Made by a program: the position numbers and the translations under genes. Source: Flavobacterium cucumis (GTDB taxonomy: Bacteria > Bacteroidota > Bacteroidia > Flavobacteriales > Flavobacteriaceae). Taken from it: 64,000 nt of DNA. The stretch covers positions 620,001 through 684,000 of the forward strand of contig NZ_FRYK01000001.1 in NCBI RefSeq assembly GCF_900148835.1, given 5' to 3'. The notes under the pieces are model-generated. The model was not told the origin of the DNA, ran no database searches, and was given only the letters and a program-made list of their open reading frames with translations. This document shows positions 26,105 through 35,776 of this stretch, piece by piece. Numbering within the stretch: the first letter of the stretch is position 1; every line of letters begins with the position of its first letter.

Positions 26105-28033
26105 CTATTTTTTTATAAAATTTTTATGAATTGCGCCTTCAGAAGTCGTGATTTTCATCACATGCATTCCCGAACTCAAATTATCGATTCTAAAATCTGC
26201 CGCTTGATGCGTTGCTAACAATTGCCCTAACGTATTATAGATTTCTACTCTTTCCAATTGTGTAGTTGTTGGCATCATAATATGTAGTTCATCATTTGCT
26301 GGATTTGGGTAAACCGAAATCGCTTCCTCTAATTCAAAACTATCATTTGATAATGTTGTGGTACTATTTCTTGAAATAATATGCTTATTTGGATCAAAAA
26401 CAACTCCTGTCACTAAAAACGGTACAGACACCACAAATTGTTGTCCGTTTGACGTATTATTAACAACCACATCATGAATTGCTCCTCCTGCCCCTGTTAA
26501 TCTTATTTGTAAAGGCATTTCAAAAAATGAAACACTTGGATGTGATTGGGTTTGATTGACGGTAATTCTAGCTTGTCCAAACCCTAGTGCTTGAACATCA
26601 ACTGTATAAGTTGGATACCCTTGCATATAAACCCAATCATTGAAAAACGCATCTAAACTACTTCCATGAACCGCTTCTAAATGTCCTTTTAAGTCGTTTG
26701 TTTGCGCATAAGCATAAGCCAAGTTAGTATCATTTAAATAGTTTCTTAAGGCTAGGAAAAAGTTAGTATCTCCCATTACCCAACGCAACATGTGAGTCAC
26801 CATGGAACCTTTGTTATAAGACAAACGACTACTGAAAATTCTATTTACATCTAGCGCTTCAGCTTCTGTTAAGTACAAAGCGCCTCCAGTTTGAGAAGTT
26901 ATGTTTGTTATTTTATTGTTTTTCCAGGACACAAACGAAGTTTGCCCATCTAATTCTTCTACCACAATTCCTGCTGTATACTCTGTTAACCCTTCGTTTA
27001 ACCAAATATCCTTCCAAGAACCACATGTTACTTTATTCCCAAACCACTGATGCCCTAGTTCATGAGCGATTAAACTCCTACCCCAACTTCCCATTGAGGA
27101 CATAGTAGCATGTTCCATACCTCCAGACCAATTAAACTGAACATGACCATATTGCTCATTTCTATAAGGATAAGAACCAAATTTTTGCTCAAAAATATTC
27201 ATAATTGGAACAGTCACATCAATTGCATTTCGAATTGTTGTAGTATTACTCTCTGGATATAAATAATTGTTAATTGGAAAAAATGGCCTCTCGGCTGTAC
27301 CTAAACCGGCTTGAATATTATATGAGGTATAATTTGTAACATTTAACGAAATTAAATACGCCGGAATTGGATAATTGTGCTTAAAATGGCGCGTTGTTAA
27401 TCCTCCAGAAGTAACAGAACTTTGTAACAATCCATTAGAAACCCCAATATAAGTTTCAGGACACGTGATATAGATATCAAAACTTGCAATTTTATCGGTC
27501 AAGTCTTGCTTACATGGCCACCAATCTCTAGCGCCAAATGGCTCAGAAAGTGTAAAAATTATTGGTGTTCCCCCATGCATACTTCTTGTAAAAGCCCCCT
27601 CTGCTTGTGGAGGTGAACCGGCATAAGTAATTTCTACTGTTGCAGCACTTCCAGTTGTTAATGTTGCTGGCAAGTTAATATTTAGCTCGTAGTTGCTTTG
27701 ACTAAAAGAAAGATTGGAACTATTCATTGTTACCGAACTTACTACTAAAGCGGTTGCCATATCAAAAGTAACAACATTCATGTCTGACAAGGCTGTAAAA
27801 GTTGTTTGAACCACCCCATTAATATAGGGTGTTGTATTGTCAGGATTTACCGTAAAACGCAATTCATGATAGGTTACATCATAATTTTGAGTATTGGGAT
27901 TTACTCTAAACTCTTGTAAAGAGGAAGCTGATTTCATTTCCGCCACCACCATTCTATCAAATTCAGAATTATCTGTTTGAGCAAAACCGATAAGAACAAA
28001 TAAGATTAAGAAACTTAAGGTAATTTTTTTCAT
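26105..28033 (-). CDS. M1 family aminopeptidase with type IX sorting domain
   Basis: A 642-residue secreted metallopeptidase. Signal peptide about 1-18 (ending GFAQ). The M1 core has GGMEHATMSS and the zinc site HELGH (324-328) with Glu347 in WLNEG. A C-terminal domain of about 70 residues carries VYPNPANDELHI and ends with HKNFIKK, the type A sorting signal for the type IX secretion system. I chose the ATG at 28033, which is followed by a proper signal peptide; a longer frame adds 52 residues with no such role. SprE, encoded about 33 kb away in the window, is part of the machinery expected to export it. Confidence 0.92.
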   Translation of the reverse strand: MKKITLSFLILFVLIGFAQTDNSEFDRMVVAEMKSASSLQEFRVNPNTQNYDVTYHELRFTVNPDNTTPYINGVVQTTFTALSDMNVVTFDMATALVVSSVTMNSSNLSFSQSNYELNINLPATLTTGSAATVEITYAGSPPQAEGAFTRSMHGGTPIIFTLSEPFGARDWWPCKQDLTDKIASFDIYITCPETYIGVSNGLLQSSVTSGGLTTRHFKHNYPIPAYLISLNVTNYTSYNIQAGLGTAERPFFPINNYLYPESNTTTIRNAIDVTVPIMNIFEQKFGSYPYRNEQYGHVQFNWSGGMEHATMSSMGSWGRSLIAHELGHQWFGNKVTCGSWKDIWLNEGLTEYTAGIVVEELDGQTSFVSWKNNKITNITSQTGGALYLTEAEALDVNRIFSSRLSYNKGSMVTHMLRWVMGDTNFFLALRNYLNDTNLAYAYAQTNDLKGHLEAVHGSSLDAFFNDWVYMQGYPTYTVDVQALGFGQARITVNQTQSHPSVSFFEMPLQIRLTGAGGAIHDVVVNNTSNGQQFVVSVPFLVTGVVFDPNKHIISRNSTTTLSNDSFELEEAISVYPNPANDELHIMMPTTTQLERVEIYNTLGQLLATHQAADFRIDNLSSGMHVMKITTSEGAIHKNFIKK

Positions 28034-28093
28034 TCTTAGTAGATTATAAAATTTTGGGGTAACTTTTAGCAATTCAACTTTATTAAAAACCAA

Positions 28094-28101
28094 CAAAATT
28101 A
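28094..28101 (-). promoter_or_regulatory. Candidate -7 element for the M1 peptidase gene
   Basis: The minus strand reads TAATTTTG 60 bases before the chosen start. The only TTG upstream is 13 bases away, closer than usual, so this is tentative. Confidence 0.4.
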
Positions 28102-28245
28102 AGGTTAAAATTATCAATTTGCATAAAAAGAAAGCGAATATACAATAATATCTTTGCTTTGATAAAGCTTTTTGTCGGATTTTCATCAATTCTTAAAAAC
28201 ACGTAAGTGAAATAGTTTTTTATAAATTATCTAAATCCAATTTCT

Positions 28246-28253
28246 TAAATTTG
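28246..28253 (+). promoter_or_regulatory. -7 element for serS
   Basis: TAAATTTG, a TAnnTTTG match, 22 bases before the serS ATG. Confidence 0.5.
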
Positions 28254-28275
28254 CATCCTTAAAATCCTATATATT

Positions 28276-29547
28276 ATGTTACAAATAGCGTACATTAGAG
28301 AAAACAAAGACGAAGTAGTAAAACGATTAGCTAAGAAAAACTTAGATGCTAAAAATGCCATTGAAGAAGTAATTGCATTGGACGAAAAAAGAAGAGCAAC
28401 TCAAGTGGAATTAGATACTATCAAATCCGAGTCGAACAAGCTATCCAAAGATATTGGGGATTTAATGAAGAGCGGTGAAAAAGCGAAAGCTGAAATCTTA
28501 AAAGAAAAATCGGTTCAACTGCGTGAAAAAGATAAAGAGTTGACCGAAATCTTGAATACATACACCAATAAACTACAAGAAGAGTTATACAAATTACCAA
28601 ATTTACCAGCCGATATCGTTCCTGAAGGAAAAACACCAGAAGAAAACTTAAACGTGTATCAAGAAGGTGAAATTCCAAAATTATTCGAAGGTGCTTTACC
28701 ACACTGGGAATTGGCAAAAAAATACGATTTGATTGACTTTGAATTGGGTGTTAAAATCACTGGAGCTGGTTTTCCTGTTTACAAAGGAAAAGGAGCTAAA
28801 TTACAACGTGCCTTAATCACTTATTTCTTAGATAAAAATACAGATGCTGGCTATCAAGAATACCAAGTACCACATTTAGTTAACGAAGCTTCTGGATTTG
28901 GGACAGGACAGTTACCTGACAAAGAAGGACAAATGTACCATGTTGGTGTCGATGATTTATATTTAATTCCAACAGCAGAAGTTCCAGTGACAAATATCTT
29001 TAGAGATGTTTTGCTAAATGAAAACGATTTACCAGTTCTTTGTACAGGATACACACCATGTTTCCGCCGTGAAGCTGGTTCTTATGGCGCACACGTTCGC
29101 GGATTAAACCGTTTACACCAATTTGACAAAGTAGAAATCGTTCGCATTGAACATCCTGATAAATCGTATGAAGCATTAGACGGAATGGTGGAACACGTAA
29201 AAGGAATTCTACAAGAACTAAAATTACCATACCGCATTTTGAGATTATGTGGCGGCGACATGAGTTTTGCTTCTGCTTTAACCTATGATTTCGAAGTGTA
29301 TTCAACTGCGCAAGAACGTTGGTTAGAAATTAGTTCGGTTTCTAATTTTGAAACATTCCAAGCAAACCGTTTAAAATTACGCTTCAAAGACAAAGAAGGT
29401 AAAAACCAATTGGCACACACATTGAACGGTAGTTCATTAGCATTACCTCGAGTATTAGCTGGAATTTTAGAAAACTACCAAACACCAGAAGGCATCGTAG
29501 TTCCTGAAGTTTTAAGAAAATATACTGGATTTGATATCATTAACTAA
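28276..29547 (+). CDS. serS: Seryl-tRNA synthetase
   Basis: A 423-residue class II synthetase that charges tRNA-Ser. The N-terminal long coiled-coil arm is at about 25-105, and the core has motif 2 (TPCFRREAGSYG) and motif 3 (NGSSLALPRVLAGILENYQ). Motif 1 lies near the GAGFPVYKGKGAKLQRALI stretch. Length is normal and no neighbour shares the transcript closely (next start 74 bases on). Confidence 0.98.
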   Translation: MLQIAYIRENKDEVVKRLAKKNLDAKNAIEEVIALDEKRRATQVELDTIKSESNKLSKDIGDLMKSGEKAKAEILKEKSVQLREKDKELTEILNTYTNKLQEELYKLPNLPADIVPEGKTPEENLNVYQEGEIPKLFEGALPHWELAKKYDLIDFELGVKITGAGFPVYKGKGAKLQRALITYFLDKNTDAGYQEYQVPHLVNEASGFGTGQLPDKEGQMYHVGVDDLYLIPTAEVPVTNIFRDVLLNENDLPVLCTGYTPCFRREAGSYGAHVRGLNRLHQFDKVEIVRIEHPDKSYEALDGMVEHVKGILQELKLPYRILRLCGGDMSFASALTYDFEVYSTAQERWLEISSVSNFETFQANRLKLRFKDKEGKNQLAHTLNGSSLALPRVLAGILENYQTPEGIVVPEVLRKYTGFDIIN

Positions 29548-29621
29548 ACGTTAATCTTTATAAAATAATATACTAATTTGATACTAAAAAGTGTTACTTT
29601 AGTACATTATTTATTTTATTT

Positions 29622-31403
29622 ATGTTGCAAAAAATTGCTTTTTTCACACTTTTAATGTCTTCGTTTTGGGTTTCGGCACAAAACGAACAATTGGCTTTAG
29701 ATTATTTTGATAAAGGCGAATTTCAAAAAGCACTGCCCTTATTTGAAGAAATTTCAACAAAACAACCTACAAATTACTTTTTTTTTCAAAAAATAATTGA
29801 ATGTAATCAACAACTTCAACAATATGAAAAAGCAGAAATTTTAATAGCGAAAAGAAAAGAAAAATATTTCCAGCCTTTTTTATTTGTAGAACTAGGTTAT
29901 AATTACCAACTCCAAAAAAAAATTGAAATAGCAGAAAAAAACTATGATTTAGCCATTCTTGAAGTTAAAAAAGAACCAAATTATGCCTATCAAGTTGCCA
30001 ATTCTTTTGAGAAAAAAGTACTATTAACCTGGGCATTAAAAACATATGAAACTGCACAAAAAGAGAACCCAAATTTAAATTTTGATTACCAATCAGCCAT
30101 GCTACAAGGACAGCTAGGTAATCTTGAGGTCATGTTAAATAAATTATTAGACTACAGCTTTAACAATCCTGAAGGAACTCCAATGGTTCAAAATCAATTA
30201 ACTCGGTTTTTAACAGACGATGCAGATGGCACTTTCTCAGCTACTGTTAGAAAAAACTTATTACTAAGAACCCAAAAATCACAAGAGGTATATTGGAACC
30301 AATTTTTGAGTTGGTTTTTTGTGCAGCAAAAAGAATACGGAAAAGCTTTTGTTCAAGAGAAAGCGGTTTATAAGAGAAATCCTGAAAGTTTTTACAATAT
30401 TGTTACTTTGGGAAGAATGGCAATGGAAGAAAAACAATTTGAAGATGCCAAACTTATCTTAGAATTTGTTTTGGAAAATACTCAGGATTTAGATTTACAA
30501 ATGAGAGCACATCACTTCCTAATTTCTATGGAAATAGCATCCGCAACTTTAAAAGACTATCCCACTATCGATATAAAACTTCAGGAATTGCTGAAGAAAT
30601 ATGGCATTAATCCATATTCTACAGACTTACAAATTCTTTCGGCTCATTTCAAAACGTTTTATCTGAAGCAATCAAAATTAGGAATTGAGTTATTGCAGAA
30701 CACCTTAAAACTTCCGCTAAACCTAAGAGAACAAGCTAAAGTCAAAATGGAATTGGCAGATATTATGGTGTATGATGAAAAATTCAATCAAGCCATTTTG
30801 TATTATGCGCAAGTAGAAGATAATTTGAAAAACGATGTTTTAGCACACGAAGCCAGTCTAAAATTAGCTAAAACCAACTTTTACAAAAAAGATTTTGATT
30901 GGACCTTACAACAAGTTAAAGTTCTGAAACAATCACCAAGTTTATTAATTGCAAATGATGCCGTTGAAATGTTTTTACTTATTCAGGACAATTCAGCTGA
31001 AGACAGTTTAAGAACAGCGCTACAATCCTATGCTACGGCTGATTTGAAGTTATATCAGAATAAAAAAGAAGAAGCGCTTCAATTCTTTTTAGCCATTTTA
31101 CAAAAACATAAAGGCGAAAGCATCGAAGAAGGAACCTTATTCAAAGTTGGAAAAATTTACGAAGAAAAAGGAGATTTCAACAAAGCCTTAACGTATTTTC
31201 AAAACATTTTAGAAAATCACAAAGACGGAATTTATAAAGATGAAGCCTTATATTTTTCGGCAGAGATTTACAGAAAGCAGCTTTTAGATAACGAAAAAGC
31301 AAAAGCATTATACGAAAAAATAGTTTTAGAACATCCCGATAGTTTGTATTATACCGAAAGTAGAAAACAATATAGAACGTTGCGAGGTGATTCGACAATT
31401 TGA
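29622..31403 (+). CDS. Exported tetratricopeptide repeat protein
   Basis: A 593-residue protein with a signal peptide (about 1-19, ending VSAQ) and TPR units through most of its length. Clear repeats lie at 20-90 and 500-580 (FKVGKIYEEKGDFNKALTYF, then a YKDEALYFSAEIY repeat). The spacing resembles outer-membrane assembly or periplasmic scaffold TPR proteins. No enzymatic domain. Function unknown. The stretch after it is a repeat-rich spacer rather than a gene. Confidence 0.85.
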   Translation: MLQKIAFFTLLMSSFWVSAQNEQLALDYFDKGEFQKALPLFEEISTKQPTNYFFFQKIIECNQQLQQYEKAEILIAKRKEKYFQPFLFVELGYNYQLQKKIEIAEKNYDLAILEVKKEPNYAYQVANSFEKKVLLTWALKTYETAQKENPNLNFDYQSAMLQGQLGNLEVMLNKLLDYSFNNPEGTPMVQNQLTRFLTDDADGTFSATVRKNLLLRTQKSQEVYWNQFLSWFFVQQKEYGKAFVQEKAVYKRNPESFYNIVTLGRMAMEEKQFEDAKLILEFVLENTQDLDLQMRAHHFLISMEIASATLKDYPTIDIKLQELLKKYGINPYSTDLQILSAHFKTFYLKQSKLGIELLQNTLKLPLNLREQAKVKMELADIMVYDEKFNQAILYYAQVEDNLKNDVLAHEASLKLAKTNFYKKDFDWTLQQVKVLKQSPSLLIANDAVEMFLLIQDNSAEDSLRTALQSYATADLKLYQNKKEEALQFFLAILQKHKGESIEEGTLFKVGKIYEEKGDFNKALTYFQNILENHKDGIYKDEALYFSAEIYRKQLLDNEKAKALYEKIVLEHPDSLYYTESRKQYRTLRGDSTI

Positions 31404-31574
31404 TTTTACACAGAGATTCACAGAGATCCTTTTTCTAACTTTGTATTGAGGAGAGATACTCAGAGACATTTAGTTTTATTATATTAAAGTAGGGTTTTGA
31501 ATTTATTCTTTGCGAACTTTGCGAAAAACTTAGCGTTCTTTGCGTTAAAATATTGAATTTGAAATTTATTAAAA
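31404..31574. repeat. Repeat-rich spacer with ACACAGAGATT and CTTTGCG words
   Basis: No gene. It holds ACACAGAGATTCACAGAGA, AGATACTCAGAGAC, and then CTTTGCGAACTTTGCG followed by GCGTTCTTTGCG. ACACAGAGATTC recurs at 37910-37922. Words of this kind are common between genes of Bacteroidota; their role is unknown. Confidence 0.65.
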
Positions 31575-31901
31575 ATGATTATATACAACGTAACCATAAA
31601 CGTAGACGAAAGCATTCATTCTGCTTGGTTAAAATGGATGCAAAACAAACATATTAACGATGTTTTAGCAACCGGTTTGTTTACCAATGCTAAAATGGTT
31701 AAGGTTTTGGTAGAAGAAGAAATGGGCGGTACAACTTATGCAGTGCAATATTTCACAGATTCTAGAGCCAAATTAGAAGACTACTACAAAAACCACGCGC
31801 CAAGATTACGCCAGGAAGGCTTACAACTTTTTGCGGATAAAATGGTGGCTTTTAGAACAGAGTTAGAAATCATGGAAGAATTCTACGGAGAAACGAATTA
31901 A
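31575..31901 (+). CDS. DUF4286 family protein
   Basis: A 108-residue cytosolic protein of the DUF4286 family, with the opening [20 protein letters not shown] and the WMQNKHI stretch typical of it. The size and alternating strand-helix pattern suggest a ferredoxin-like alpha/beta fold. It begins a run with rsmA, which follows after one base; the pairing with rsmA is common in this group. Function unknown. Confidence 0.9.
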   Translation: MIIYNVTINVDESIHSAWLKWMQNKHINDVLATGLFTNAKMVKVLVEEEMGGTTYAVQYFTDSRAKLEDYYKNHAPRLRQEGLQLFADKMVAFRTELEIMEEFYGETN

Positions 31902-31902
31902 A

Positions 31903-32682
31903 ATGGAAAAAGTAACCGCGAAAAAACACTTAGGACAACATTTCCTAAAAGACGAAAGCATCGCAAAAGACATTGCTGATACGCTTTCGCTAGAAGGCTA
32001 TTCAAAAATTTTGGAAATTGGTCCAGGAATGGGTGTTTTAACCAAATATTTATTGGACAAACCAACCGAAACCTATGTAATTGAAATCGATAAAGAATCG
32101 GTGGAATATTTGGGCGTTCATTATCCAAAATTAGAAAATCACATCATTTCGAAAGACTTTTTAAAATACAATTTAAACGAAGTTTTTAATGGTGAACCAT
32201 TTGCCATCATTGGCAATTTCCCCTACAACATTTCAACGCAAATTGTATTCAAAACGTTAGAAATGCGCGATCAAATTCCAGAATTTGCTGGAATGTTTCA
32301 AAAAGAAGTAGCCGAGAGAATTTGCGAGAAAAAAGGAAGTAAAACCTACGGAATACTATCCGTTTTAGCCCAGGCTTTTTATGAAGCGGAATACTTATTT
32401 ACGGTTCCACCAGATGTTTTTAATCCACCGCCAAAAGTAGATTCTGGTGTTTTGCGATTACGAAGAAAAGCCGATTATTCATTACCTTGTGATGAAAAAT
32501 TATTCTTTAGAGTGGTAAAAACTGCTTTTCAACAACGAAGAAAAACCTTGCGAAATAGCTTAAAAACATTCAATTTTTCTGATAATTTAAAATTAGACAC
32601 TATCTTTGACCTCCGTCCGGAACAATTAACGGTGGAACAATTTATAGATATTACCCAAAAAATAGCAGCCGATGGAGTTTAA
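31903..32682 (+). CDS. rsmA: 16S rRNA dimethyladenosine transferase
   Basis: The 259-residue RsmA (KsgA) enzyme, which dimethylates the two adjacent adenines near the 3' end of 16S rRNA late in 30S assembly. It has the SAM-binding motif [12 protein letters not shown] and the catalytic motif NFPYNIS (a variant of NLPYNIS). The start [11 protein letters not shown] is the family signature. It overlaps mgtE by 11 bases. Confidence 0.97.
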   Translation: MEKVTAKKHLGQHFLKDESIAKDIADTLSLEGYSKILEIGPGMGVLTKYLLDKPTETYVIEIDKESVEYLGVHYPKLENHIISKDFLKYNLNEVFNGEPFAIIGNFPYNISTQIVFKTLEMRDQIPEFAGMFQKEVAERICEKKGSKTYGILSVLAQAFYEAEYLFTVPPDVFNPPPKVDSGVLRLRRKADYSLPCDEKLFFRVVKTAFQQRRKTLRNSLKTFNFSDNLKLDTIFDLRPEQLTVEQFIDITQKIAADGV

Positions 32683-34024
32683 AATCAGCAGAGAGTTTCT
32701 ATCTGAAATAGAGCAACTTATAAGTGAAAACAAGTCGCAAGAATTGCTTTTGCTTCTTGAAGATATTCACTTTGCTGATATTGCCGAAATCATGGAAGAA
32801 CTCGATGATTATGGCGCTGCTTATATTTTTAACACCTTAGATTCTGAAAAAACAGCCGAAATTCTTCTAGAATTAGATGAAGAAGTTCGTGAAAAAATCT
32901 TACGCAATCTTTCACCAAAAGAAATCGCAGAAGAGCTTGACGAATTAAGTACAGACGACGCTGCTGATATTATTGCCGAATTACCGCAATACAAAAAAGA
33001 ACAAGTAATTTCGGAACTTGAAGATGTAGAACATGCCAAAGACATTGTCGACTTATTACGCTACGATGAAGATTCTGCTGGAGGTTTGATGGGAAAAGAA
33101 TTGGTGAAAGTTAACGAAAACTGGAATGTTTTAACTTGTGTAAAGGAAATGCGTGCGCAAGCTGAAAACGTTTCAAGAGTTCATTCCATTTATGTGGTTG
33201 ATGACGAAGAACGATTAAAAGGTCGTTTGTCATTAAAGGACTTATTGACAACCTCAACAAAAACACCTATTAGTGATGTTTACATCAAAAAAGTAGATTA
33301 CGTAAAAGTAGATACAAAAGATGTAGAAGTAGCACGAATCATGCAAAAATATGACTTGGAAGCCATTCCAGTTGTTGATGAATTAGGAAGATTAGTAGGG
33401 AGAATTACTATTGATGATATTGTAGACGTAATTAAAGAAGAAGCCGACAAGGATTACCAGTTGGCAGCCGGTATTTCGCAAGACGTTGAAGCAGATGATA
33501 GTGTTTTACAACTTACAAAAGCACGTTTACCTTGGCTAGTTTTGGCCTTGTTAGGAGGATTTATTTCCGTACACGTTTTAGGAATCTTTGAACCAGTAAT
33601 GGATTTACATCCCGAGCTATTTTTCTTTACACCACTAATTGCCGCGATGGCTGGTAACGTTGGGGTACAATCTTCTGCGATTATTGTGCAAGGTTTGGCA
33701 AACAACACTATTATTGGTCCAGTTGTCGAACGTTTATTAAAAGAACTTTCGTTGAGTTTATTAAACGGAGTGATACTTTCTGTAATTTTATTAGCTGGAA
33801 GCTATTTCTTGTTAGGTTACGAAATACACGTAGGTTATACCGTTTCAATTGCTTTGCTTTCGGTAATTATTATGGCATCGCTAATTGGAACTTTTATCCC
33901 AATCATCTTAAATAAATACGGAGTAGACCCAGCACTAGCAACAGGTCCGTTTATCACTACAAGTAACGATATCTTAGGGATTTTGACTTATTTTACGATT
34001 GCTAAGATTATTTTGGGAATATAA
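32672..34024 (+). CDS. mgtE: Magnesium transporter MgtE
   Basis: A 450-residue Mg2+ channel/transporter. The N-terminal MgtE domain (about 25-130) with acidic residues is followed by two CBS domains (about 135-260) and a five-helix membrane part from about 285. The conserved membrane motif [17 protein letters not shown] is present. Mg2+ binding by the cytosolic domains closes the channel. Its start overlaps the end of rsmA, so translation is coupled. No Mg2+ riboswitch is visible upstream. Confidence 0.97.
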   Translation: MEFKISREFLSEIEQLISENKSQELLLLLEDIHFADIAEIMEELDDYGAAYIFNTLDSEKTAEILLELDEEVREKILRNLSPKEIAEELDELSTDDAADIIAELPQYKKEQVISELEDVEHAKDIVDLLRYDEDSAGGLMGKELVKVNENWNVLTCVKEMRAQAENVSRVHSIYVVDDEERLKGRLSLKDLLTTSTKTPISDVYIKKVDYVKVDTKDVEVARIMQKYDLEAIPVVDELGRLVGRITIDDIVDVIKEEADKDYQLAAGISQDVEADDSVLQLTKARLPWLVLALLGGFISVHVLGIFEPVMDLHPELFFFTPLIAAMAGNVGVQSSAIIVQGLANNTIIGPVVERLLKELSLSLLNGVILSVILLAGSYFLLGYEIHVGYTVSIALLSVIIMASLIGTFIPIILNKYGVDPALATGPFITTSNDILGILTYFTIAKIILGI

Positions 34025-34091
34025 TTTTACTTGCTTCCCAACCTTTTCCATTTTATTTCACTCTATACTAAAAATACTAAAGTTTAAAAAG

Positions 34092-35702
34092 ATGAAAAAA
34101 ATACTTGTACTAACACTATTCTATTTTGCAACATTCGTTTTTGCTCAAAAACCAATTTTTACTACAGCTAAAATTAAAAGCGCAACCGTTTATAGCAATT
34201 CAGCTGAATTATTACAATCGGCTTCCGTTACACTTCCTACGGGAACTAGTGAAATTGTTATTAAAAACGTTGCTGATTATATTAATGAAAACACAATTCA
34301 AATTGGTGCTCCAGCTAATGTTACGGTTTTATCGGTTCAGTTTACTCGAAATTTTATTTCGGAATATGAAATTGATGAAAGTAATCCGATGATCAAAAAA
34401 GTGCGTGATAGCATTGTACTCATCGAAAAAGAGATGGGAAAAATTGCCAATGAAAAAGTGTCGTATTCCAAAACTATAGATTTATTAGATAAAAATCAAA
34501 ACGTGGCGGGAGAAAATTCGGGTTTAAATGTAACCGAATTAATCAAACTAGTGGATTATTACAGAACCAAAAGAAACGAATTGAGCAATTTAGTTGATAT
34601 TCTTATCGAAAAAGAGAAAAAATTAAAAGACGTACTTTCAAAATTGAATTCAAAATTAGAATTGAACACCCAAAAACAAGAGAAAACTTCGCAAGGAAAA
34701 TTAGTGTTACAAGTAATGACTGATGTAGCAAGCTCTGTGAATTTAGACATCAATTACCTAACGAACAACGCTTCTTGGTCTCCCTTTTACGATTTACGTG
34801 CCGACAATATCAATTCACCAATCAACTTAATGTATAAAGCAAAAGTGATACAAAATACAGGAATCGATTGGAAAAAAGTAAAACTTACACTTTCAAGTGG
34901 TAATCCAAATCAAAACAATACGGCTCCTATTTTACAAGCTTGGTTGTTACGTTTTGGATATCCGAGAGTTTATAATAATAGTAATGCTGTTTATAATTCA
35001 CTTCAAGGTCAAGTTTCAGGTGTAGCTTATGACAAAAAAAAGGAAATGGATGACGAATCATCAATCTCCAACTACACGACAATCAACGAAAACCAATTAA
35101 ACATTTCTTTCGATATCGACATCCCATATGATATTTTATCGAATGGAAAAGCGCACAGTGTAGCCTTAAAAGATTTGAAATTACCTGCAACGTATAAATA
35201 TTACGCCGTTCCAAAAGCTGAAAAAGAAGCCTTTTTGCTAGCTGAAATTAGTGAATATTCTAAATTCAACCTGTTGCCTGGTGAAGCAAATATTATCTTC
35301 GAAGGAATGTATGTGGGTAAAACCATGATCAATCCAAATCAAACTTCTGATACTATAAATTTAAGCATGGGAAGAGATAAAAAAATCGCTATTAAACGTG
35401 AAAAAATTGCTGATAAGTCGGGAACTAAATTCCTATCGAGTTACAAAGAACAAACGTTTACATATGATATTACCGTAAAAAACAACAAAAAAGAAGCGAT
35501 TGAAATGGTATTGAAAGATCAATATCCTATTAGCTCTGATAAAGAAATTACTATTGAATTACTAGACAACGGAAAAGCAAAAGTAAACGCAGAAACCGGA
35601 ATTTTAACTTGGGATGTAAAATTGGGTGCTGGAGAAACCAAGAAATACCGAATCAGTTATAAAATCAAATATCCGAAGGATAAGTTTATAGATAACTTAT
35701 AA
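34092..35702 (+). CDS. DUF4139/DUF4140 (mucoidy inhibitor A-like) exported protein
   Basis: A 536-residue exported protein. Signal peptide about 1-17 (ending FVFAQ), an N-terminal DUF4140 strand region (KIKSATVYSNSAEL), a coiled-coil (about 110-180), and a C-terminal DUF4139 beta-rich domain (WSPFYDLRADN, then the final AGETKKYRISYKIKYPKDK). The segment SLQGQVSGV at 303-311 looks like the plug-domain motif of SusC-type TonB receptors and sits in a linker inside DUF4139. I chose the ATG at 34092, which starts the signal peptide; an upstream frame adds 31 residues. Function unknown. Confidence 0.85.
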   Translation: MKKILVLTLFYFATFVFAQKPIFTTAKIKSATVYSNSAELLQSASVTLPTGTSEIVIKNVADYINENTIQIGAPANVTVLSVQFTRNFISEYEIDESNPMIKKVRDSIVLIEKEMGKIANEKVSYSKTIDLLDKNQNVAGENSGLNVTELIKLVDYYRTKRNELSNLVDILIEKEKKLKDVLSKLNSKLELNTQKQEKTSQGKLVLQVMTDVASSVNLDINYLTNNASWSPFYDLRADNINSPINLMYKAKVIQNTGIDWKKVKLTLSSGNPNQNNTAPILQAWLLRFGYPRVYNNSNAVYNSLQGQVSGVAYDKKKEMDDESSISNYTTINENQLNISFDIDIPYDILSNGKAHSVALKDLKLPATYKYYAVPKAEKEAFLLAEISEYSKFNLLPGEANIIFEGMYVGKTMINPNQTSDTINLSMGRDKKIAIKREKIADKSGTKFLSSYKEQTFTYDITVKNNKKEAIEMVLKDQYPISSDKEITIELLDNGKAKVNAETGILTWDVKLGAGETKKYRISYKIKYPKDKFIDNL

Positions 35703-35776
35703 ATAAGTGTTCAGTGTTCAGTAGTAAGTGTTCAGTATATAACTGATAACTTATAACTGAACACTGATTACTTTTA
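35703..35776. repeat. AGTGTTCAGT spacer repeats with inverted copy
   Basis: Three direct copies of AGTGTTCAGT (35706, 35713, 35727) and one inverted copy (35756-35765) lie between converging genes. The last direct and the inverted copy can form a ten-base stem. The inverted word also occurs in the atpD-atpC spacer. The stem may serve as a weak terminator. Confidence 0.8.

Noticed and set aside
33454-33708. Minus-strand ORF of 84 codons, Cys- and Thr-rich
   Set aside because: It is the antisense shadow of the mgtE membrane region; the composition follows from the mgtE codons.
33999-34091. Upstream extension of the DUF4139 gene, overlapping mgtE
   Set aside because: The ATG at 34092 starts a clear signal peptide; the extra residues look like read-through of non-coding sequence.
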